From NCBI GenBank assembly GCA_004431415.1, contig QPMI01000420.1, forward strand, positions 248,001 through 312,000: a stretch of DNA of 64,000 nt. Reading direction: 5' to 3'. Below the pieces are notes generated by a model. That model did not search any database and had not been told where the DNA came from. It saw only the letters and a program-made list of their open reading frames with translations. Source of the DNA: Cyanophora paradoxa (taxonomy: Eukaryota > Glaucocystophyceae > Cyanophorales > Cyanophoraceae). This document shows positions 57,685 through 64,000 of the stretch, one piece after another; within the stretch, counting starts at the first letter, position 1, and every line of letters begins with the position of its first letter. The translations under genes and the position numbers were made by a program.

Positions 57685-58392
57685 CTACTCGCGGTCGGGG
57701 TACCTGTCGCCGGGCATCAGCCTCGCGCGCTTCCGCATCTCCGCCTCCCGGGTAGCCAGTTCTTCGGGTCGTTGCTCCACTCCTCCCATTCGCGTATGTC
57801 CCGTCTGACGTCACGCGGGGCGGGGGCGTTTATCGGTGGGGCGGGCGGGGCTGGCAGGGCCTGGCGCGGGGGTTGAGGCCCCTGTTCCACGAGTACTCGG
57901 GTACTCTTCCCATCCCAGGGGTACCAGATTCATCGGAATTGGCTCAACTTCGAATTGGGGCTTTTTGACGTGATAATCATAGTTTGTGACATACGCCGTC
58001 ACAGCCGAGCGCAAGCGCGAGAGGTCGCGCAAATTTACGTCGTCCCATTGCGAGTCCCTTGCCTTCGCGTACCACTCGAGGATTTGCATGCGAATGTGGT
58101 CCGGGAGGGTCGAGAGTATGCTGAGCTTGGAGCCCAGGGCGAACCAGATGCGCTTGAACTCGTCGATAATCCTGCCCTCGTCGTGGCTCCGAACGTAAAG
58201 GGCCCCGCCAGAGTTGTAATGCGTGTCTAGCCACCCTGCCCGGGCCAGCTCTAGCACCGGCCAGGGTTGGCGCTGTCGATTCGGTCGCGAGGCCTGCTCT
58301 ACCACCCAGCGTCTAAGGTCCTTGACCTGATCTATGAACTGTGCGATCACGTCCCTGGGCGCTTCCTCTGCATCCGACATTTGCAATTGCAC
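57685..58392 (-). CDS. Unknown protein, island paralogue 2
   Basis: From ATG 58390-58392 one open frame reaches TGA 57811. An alternative with intron 57,805-57,924 (donor CTG|GTACCCC, acceptor GACGTCAG) continues in phase to TAG 57685-57687 and adds TREAEMRKRARLMPGDRYPD. The donor type is that of other genes in the window, so the gene is processed like a nuclear gene. Shared pattern with paralogue 1: VKDLRRWVVEQ, SILSTLPDHIRMQILEWYAK, LSRLRSAVTAYVTNYDYHV. The start lies 58 bases inside the divergent nuclease frame. No known domain recognised. Confidence 0.55.
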
Positions 58393-59085
58393 ACATCAAG
58401 AAATTCTAAACGCTACTGCGAGGCTACGCTATGCATACCGATACAAATTGCGAGACTTTGCAACAGGGAGCGCAGCGTGGCACGCGGCGCGCCGTGAAAA
58501 ACTAACTGCATCTAATTTTGCGGCTGCGTGCGGCATAAACCCCTGGAAATCCAGGGCCGCCTGTGGGCGGAGCTAAGCGGGATAGCGGAGGAAAACAACT
58601 TTGACAACCCTGCCCTAACCTATGGGCATGACTATGAGCCCCTCGCGGTCTCTCTCTACAAAACGTCGAACAACAACGTGGACGTGCAACATACTGGATT
58701 GCACGAACATAAGGAACTGCCCTTCCTGGCGGGCAGCCCGGACGGGCTGATTGGAAGCGATCGTATACTTGAAATAAAATGCCCCTACAAACAAGAACTC
58801 TACGAAAAGGTCCCAACTTATTACATGCCCCAGCTCCAGGGCCTGCTGGACATAACGGGCCGCGAGTGGGCCGAACTTTTTTGCTTCACTCCTCTGCGCG
58901 TGCAAACGTGGTACGTCAGACGGGACGAGAGGTACATCAAGCTCATGAGGAAGTGCTTACATCTATTTTGGATGCACGTCAAGGAGGGCACGCCGCCCGA
59001 GCCCTACAGCGATCGAATGAAGTCAGAGAACCTCAGCGAGGAGCAGGCGGCGCTGCGCGAGTTTAAGTCGTACGCCCTCCTCTAG
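58334..59085 (+). CDS. YqaJ/lambda-exonuclease-family nuclease, frameshifted
   Basis: Recombinase-associated alkaline nuclease fold common in phages and large DNA viruses and also found in eukaryotic genomes. The first frame (58,334 to about 58,550) reads GSAAWHAARREKLTASNFAA and CGINPWKSR, the N-terminal motif of the family. The second frame (from about 58,550 to TAG 59083-59085) reads LWAELSGIAEE, LTYGHDYEPLAV (first acidic residue), LAGSPDGLIGSDRILEIKCP (the PDG and ExK catalytic motifs) and YYMPQLQGLLDITG. Length and motif order are complete, but the two parts differ by one base, near 58,545-58,560. This could be an assembly error, a decayed gene or a very short intron. The start is uncertain because the first frame's ATG overlaps the divergent paralogue. 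Confidence 0.75.
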
Positions 59086-59134
59086 TGTCCGGACCTTTCC
59101 AATACTCTATATGATTATTGGAGGGTCCGGACAC
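59085..59134 (+). terminator. Hairpin directly after the nuclease stop codon
   Basis: GTGTCCGGACC-TTCCAATA pairs with TATTGGA-GGTCCGGACAC with one mismatch/bulge and a loop of about 11 bases. It begins at the last base of the stop codon. Palindromes at gene ends mark polyadenylation sites in mimivirus relatives; whether that applies here is inference. Confidence 0.65.
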
Positions 59135-59154
59135 GTCTCTTGGTCAGACTACTT

Positions 59155-59206
59155 CTGTCCCAGGTCTTTGGAATCTTAATATAAATTTTCCCGGGACCCG
59201 GGACAG
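59155..59206. other. Second inverted repeat with CCCGGGACCCGGG
   Basis: CTGTCCC (59,155-59,161) pairs with GGGACAG (59,200-59,206), and CCCGGGACCCGGG is itself near-palindromic. CTTGGTCAGACT before it and CTTGGTCGGACT after it form a short direct repeat flanking the element. Confidence 0.55.
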
Positions 59207-59463
59207 GGCTTGGTCGGACTCACCGTAGCTTGGTGTAGCTCAGGCCCAGGCCGGGTAGGCGAGTCTGTAATGAATCAGACCGCGCAGGATTTGGTTGAGC
59301 TGCTCGGTGCAGGGGGCGGGAAGGCGAGGCCGCGGAGGGCCATAGAGACGTAGCGGAAGGGGTGGGGAGGCGGCCCCTGTTATCCCACATGGCGTCCACT
59401 ATGGCGTTGTGGACCACTTGCTCTGGAGGGCGGGACGGGCCTGCGCGCACCGTTTCAGGGCCC

Positions 59464-60276
59464 TCAGCAGCCCTCGAAGATGTTGGAGTTGGCGTGCACC
59501 AGCGGAGGGAGGGCTGGGACGGCGGCGGCGAGCCCGGGCCGAGCCCTGGGTGGCGAGGGCCTGCGAGGGCGCCGGCTCCAGCTCCATCTCGAACATACCG
59601 CCCTCGACGTCGACGGTCACGGGCGGCGAGGCCGGGATCGCGCCGGCCTGCTGCGTGGCGGGGACCTGAGCCGAGAAGTTCTCGAGCCGCCACTCGCGGC
59701 AGCCCTGGCACTCACCTGGACGAAGACGGTGCGGTTGGCGACGGGCGGCGTCGGCAGGGCCTGCGCGGGGGCGTCACTCACAGAAGCCGAAGGCGCCGGC
59801 CTTGTGGGGCGGGGCGTCGGGGTCGCGGGGCGTGCTATAGGCCTCCGAGCCCTCCGATTCAGAGTCACTCACCGGGCTGAGAGGGTGGGTGAGAAGAGGC
59901 CGAGGCGGGCCTTCTTGGCGGGCAGGAGGTGGGAGCCGTTGAGGGCGCAATCGGCGCCGTGGGCGCACCTCTCTCCGTAGGTGGGGCAGAGGGCCGGGGC
60001 GAGGGCGCCGGAGCCAAGGGCGCCGGAGCCGAGGACGCCGGGGGCTGGAGGAGGCGGTGAGAGGGCCGAGGAGGAGAGGAAGGGGGAAGGGCGCGGGCAC
60101 CGGCGCCGGGACGAGGCCCTCCTCCAGCAGCCGCATCTGCGCCTCCTTCGCCTTCTCGTCGATGCGGGCCTCGAACGTCGCCCAGTTGAAGCCGACGGCG
60201 TCCGCCTCCGCCAGCTCGGGGAGGCCGTGCTCGTCGAACGCCAGCGCGGGCCGCCCGCTGAAGCCGAACGGGGCGG
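59464..60276 (-). CDS. Unknown gene, 5' part removed by duplication junction
   Basis: Several exons are readable: APFGFSGRPALAFDEHGLPE, ADAVGFNWATFEARIDEKAK, EAQMRLLEEGLVPAP; then PTYGERCAHGADCALNGSHL, LPAKKARLGLFSPTLSAR; then ALPTPPVANRTVFVQ; then VPATQQAGAIPASPPVTVDV, EGGMFEMELEPAPSQ; ending LVHANSNIFEGC at TGA 59464-59466. GTGAGTG donors and GCAG/CTCAG acceptors separate them. The family is not recognised; the CxxxHGxxCxxxxSH group could be a small metal site. At 60,276 the frame runs into copy 2 of the duplication, so the 5' exons are missing here. Confidence 0.55.
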
Positions 60277-63200
60277 ATGTGCGGCGGGGATCAAAGGGAT
60301 CGCCTAAAGCGGCGAGGAGATCTAGAGATAGCGGGGGGCGGTCTAGAGTTGATAAGAACATCTCTAATTTATAAGCCACACCTAAGCCACCTGAGGCTAT
60401 AGCTATCTCTCCTCGACCAGGACATCTGCTGCGGCCGCTCGGATCAGAGCTCAAGCCTAGCCTAGCCTAGCCTAGCCTTCCTCGCGATCATCGATTGATA
60501 ACTAATAGTTGCGATTGCGTCCCATCCAACCACTCCCGCGCGGGCGCGCAGGCGGGTGGGGTGCTGGGGCGCGGAGCACGCGCTCTGGAGCGCGACGCTG
60601 GGCCTCGGCGGCGTCCTCCTCTTCGTCGTCGGCATCCCCTTCGCCGGCCTCGCCCTCCTGGCCCGCCCCCGCCCCGGCCCCGGCCCGGCCCCGCCCCCGA
60701 TCGCGAGGGGAGAGGCTAGAAGCTTAAGCTCCGCACTAGCTTTGGAAATGAGGCGCGCAGAGAATTTAAAGAATAAGGGGCGATCGGCGGCTCCGAGCGT
60801 CGCGCGCTGACCGGCCGCCCGCCCGCGCCCGGCGCCGCAGACGGCGAACCGGGGCCGCCTGGCGGAGCGGCGCGTGCTCCTCCGCTACGGCTTCCTCCTC
60901 CGCGGCTACCGCCGCCGCCGCTTCTTTTGGGAGGCCGTGCGCCCCTCGAATCTATTTACGAACTTCTCTAGAAGCCTTTTGTAATTTATTGGCATCTTGT
61001 GCGCGATGCTTTAATCTATAGTTGTAAGCCCTTTCATTATCGATCCTTCCTGACAGCCGTCGATACACGAATCCGCCTAACGCTTCTCCATAATGCTTTT
61101 TGTAATTTATATTATCGCGTATGCAGGTGGTGGTGCTGCGGAAGCTGGCCTTCGTCTTCGTGGCCTCCTTCTTCTCGTCGCGCCCCGTCGTCCAGGGCCT
61201 CCTCGGCACCGGCATCCTCGTCGCCGGTGCGCCCTCCAGCTCTGATTCGAAGCGGGCCGATCCTAGCGCCGCGAAGTCTATATATTAGCGCTTCTCAATT
61301 ATTACGTTGAATTTCCCATGTATATTGAAGCCGATTCGTTGCTTCGCTAATATTTATATACGAACATCGCCGGCGCCGCCCGCCGCCGCGCCGCCGCGGC
61401 CACCGGCCCGAGCTCGAAGCGGATCGATCGCCCGCGAAATTGCGAGACGACTATATATCCTCGCTACACGAAGCCTACCAGCGCTTCGCGACCATAACTC
61501 TTAATTCAAATCCGAGGCACTTTAAATTTCCCGATTTATAATTACGAGCATCGCCGGCGCCGATTTCGATCCCGATGCCGATCGAAACGTGCACGTGACG
61601 GCGGCCGGGCCGGCAGCGCTGATCCTGAACATCGTGATGCGGCCGTACTCGCTCGAGCTCCTGAACGTCCTCGACTCGGCCGCGCTCCTCGCCTCCGCCC
61701 TCACGGTCGGCCCTCGCCCGCCCCCTCACTCGCCCCGCGGCCGCTGACGCCGGGCGCCTGTGCCTGCGCCCGCGGGACAGCTGTACGCGGGGCTCTTCTT
61801 TTACTCGCAGGAGGTCGCCGGCGCCGACTCCGCCGCCGTCACCGTCATCCTCGTGCGCCCGCGACGAATCCGATCGAATCGAGCCAATTAGATACAGAGC
61901 TAGCGCTAGATCTAGAGCTGAACATGAAGTCAGGACCGCGCGCGCGCCTCCCTCTCACCCGCGCGCCCCCGGCCCGTCCGCCCCCGCCCCCGCAGCTGGG
62001 CATCAACGTGGTCTTCTGCGCCTTCTGGGTCGCCTGCCTCGCCTACGAGCTCCACAAGAAGGCCAAGCAGCAGGTCCGCCCGCGCTCTGCTCTAGATTCA
62101 GATCTTTGCCAAAAACAAATTAAGAGTGAAAAGTGGGCGTTGCGATGAGAAGACGTCTTTCCCGGGGGCTGCCCTTCCCGCCGGGTCACTATGTATCGCC
62201 CTGCCGTGTTTCGAATTCCGGAGTTTTAAGTGGCGCCTCTGGATCTGCGACATCGATATCGCCGCCGCGAATGCGGTTTTCGGATCCTGCGCCGATCGTG
62301 CGTGCACGTGGCCGGGCGCGGCGCCGGAGCTGAGTTATAAAAGTGGCGCCTCTGTGTCTCCGATGTCGATATCGATATCGCCGCTGCGAATTCGAATGCG
62401 GTTTTCGGATCGGTTTTCGAATGGGTCATGATCATTCGCGGCAGTTCCCGGACGCGCCGGTGCTGCTCTTCGCCGACGCCGTCGGCCGCCGCCTCTCCGC
62501 CATCTCGTGCGCCGCCCTTCTCGTGCAGTGCTGGTGCTATCACTAGTGTAGTTCTCTTTGTCTCTGACGGGGGCCTCGCGATCGCGGCTAGGTACGTGCG
62601 GGACTGGCTGGCGGCGACGGACGACAACGACAACGAGATCGAGGTCAAGGGCGACGCGGGCTCGCCGCCCCCCGCCGCGGCGCCGCCGGCGATCGCGAGC
62701 CCCCTGGGCCTGCCATATGCATCCAAGCCCCGCCCGACGGTGCAGGGCAAGGGCAACGCCGCGAATTCGAAGGCCGCCGCCCACGGCGACGCCGACGCCG
62801 GCGCCGCGGACGCGGACGCGGACGCGCATGGGCACGGGCACGTCGCGGGCGCCGTCGTCGCCGAACTCGACGCGTGCAGCGAGGCCCATCTGCGCGTGCG
62901 CGCGCCGCCGCCGCGGGGCGCCGGCGCCGGCGCTGCTCCGGCGGAGATCGTCGACCTGCGGCTGCAGGCCTAGGGTCCTGGCCATATATATGCATGGGGC
63001 GTACACGTACACGCACCTGCCGATCGCGAGGGGCCAGGGTCTCCCGAGTCCGCCCAGCGGGGCCGGGCCGAGGGGCCGGGCCATGGCCAACGTGGTCTTC
63101 CGCGCCTTCTGGGTCGCATGCCTGTTGTCGACGAATTCAAACGCCGAGCAGCCTGTTCTCGGCGAATTAACTATTTCTTTGCAATTGTGCAGTACTAGTA

Positions 63201-64000
63201 GTCTAGTACTAGTACTAGTACTAGTCTCGTTAGCCAGCACGTGCACCGACATACAGCATACGGCTTCTAAATGCATTCATGCTAGTACTAGTATTGCTTT
63301 ACGTCTTCAAATCGTGTCTTGTCGTATGCCTAATGCGCGGAGTCAAATTTTGCTGTGCTGTCTAGCCCCGCCCAGAGAGCTTTTGCTCCCCCATGGCCAT
63401 TCCCCCAGGAACTCTTTTGCTGTACATGCGTGAGTCTCACTCTAGATGTGAAATTTGCCAGGCTTGCCAGAGTATATGCATAAGTACCTGTGAGAGCGAT
63501 ATCAGTCGCTATCAGTCTCCGGCTGATAATAGCCTGATTTTATGTCGAGTCATTGTGCCACGGTGTCGACACTGACTCGACAGTATAACTCGACACTGAT
63601 CATGATTCGAATTCGGCGTTGACGACACCATGACGACAGGCATCGAGTCGGACACTCAGGAGCTCGAGTGGACACTGGACAGCAGTGTCACAGCACTAGT
63701 GTCTAATTTCAACAACCCAGCACAAAAGCAAGAATTAAATAGGATTAATGGGAGAGTCTGGGGTCTAGATGTAGACCTACCCGTACTAGGCTAGCCTAAT
63801 AGCTATAGCAATAGATTTGGATTCTTGGAGATTCGAATTCTAGCTATATATAGATCTGGAGATCTAGACTGGCATCTGGACTGCCGCAGCTAGGGTTGAC
63901 GCTTCACACGAAGTTTCGCACTGGCATGTATACGTACATATGCATGTACATATGCACGTGTGGTTATAATTATATATGTGGGCCTTTGTGAAGCGTTGAG
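60277..64000. repeat. ~3.7-kb direct duplication, copy 2 (continues past window)
   Basis: Near-identical to 52,967-56,692. It starts at the same intron donor sequence but is preceded by unrelated DNA (the interrupted minus-strand gene). The copy is still matching at the last base of the window. Confidence 0.97.
60549..62973 (+). pseudogene. Duplicated C-terminal membrane exons of the giant gene
   Basis: The exons coding CWGAEHALWSATLGLGGVLL, VVVLRKLAFVFVASFFSSRP, LILNIVMRPYSLELLNVL, LYAGLFFYSQEVAGADSAAV and LGINVVFCAFWVACLAYELH are all present, as is the tail to stop 62,971-62,973. No upstream signal, ectodomain or start exon is attached, so this is an orphan 3' gene fragment unless a new promoter drives it. 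Confidence 0.8.

Noticed and set aside
56693-60276. Complete integrated giant virus or virophage
   Set aside because: Only one virus-type gene is recognisable, the neighbours appear to use the window's usual GTACCCC-type introns, and no capsid, packaging or polymerase gene is present.

Overview
This window is nuclear DNA of a GC-rich, intron-dense eukaryote that makes motile flagella, most probably a unicellular alga or related protist (stramenopile- or haptophyte-like; the sequence alone does not fix the lineage). The reasons are: genes split by many short introns with GTGCGC/GTGAGC/GTACCCC donors and CGCAG acceptors, a SPEF2/CPC1 axonemal gene, nonsense-mediated-decay and minor-spliceosome factors, and a giant extracellular beta-helix receptor-like gene of the type expanded in algae. 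Non-coding DNA is full of short perfect palindromes (AGATCT, TCTAGA, GCTAGC, TTCGAA, ATCGAT).

Layout. 0-4.7 kb (+): 3' part of a gene built from a repeated four-exon cassette coding a roughly 87-residue, four-cysteine module of unknown family. 4.7-7.2 kb: low-complexity DNA with a doubtful gene carrying four 20-residue repeats. 7.25-10.2 kb (-): a gene with five tandem excisionase-type (HTH_17) helix-turn-helix modules, head-to-head (92 bp apart) with a ZZ-ZZ-VIT-VWA gene (10.3-15.9 kb, +). 16.6-17.8 kb (-): unknown gene. 19.5-26.1 kb (-): SPEF2 (CH domain, coiled coil, adenylate-kinase-like domain). 26.8-28.8 kb (-): UPF3, head-to-head (85 bp) with an SCNM1-type zinc-finger gene (28.9-29.85 kb, +).

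31.2-36.1 kb holds three unrelated tandem arrays: a GC minisatellite, nine copies of a 172-bp satellite with an alternating two-unit pattern, and eleven copies of a ~139-bp GC minisatellite. 37.3-55.7 kb (+) is one very large gene: secretion signal, two CUB-like domains, EGF-like and Cys-rich segments, a long PMP-type beta-helix, an ephrin-receptor-like Cys-rich segment, and a multi-pass membrane C-terminus.

53.0-64.0 kb: the last ~3.7 kb of that locus (52,967-56,692) recurs almost perfectly at 60,277-64,000, separated by ~3.6 kb that carries two divergent paralogues of an unknown family (-), a frameshifted YqaJ/lambda-exonuclease-family nuclease (+) followed by strong hairpins, and a minus-strand gene cut off exactly at the second copy. 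The simplest reading is a recent tandem duplication of a ~7.31-kb unit, with the second unit running out of the window.

The best candidates for something undescribed are the four-exon repeat protein, the five-HTH protein, and the nuclease/paralogue island inside the duplication.
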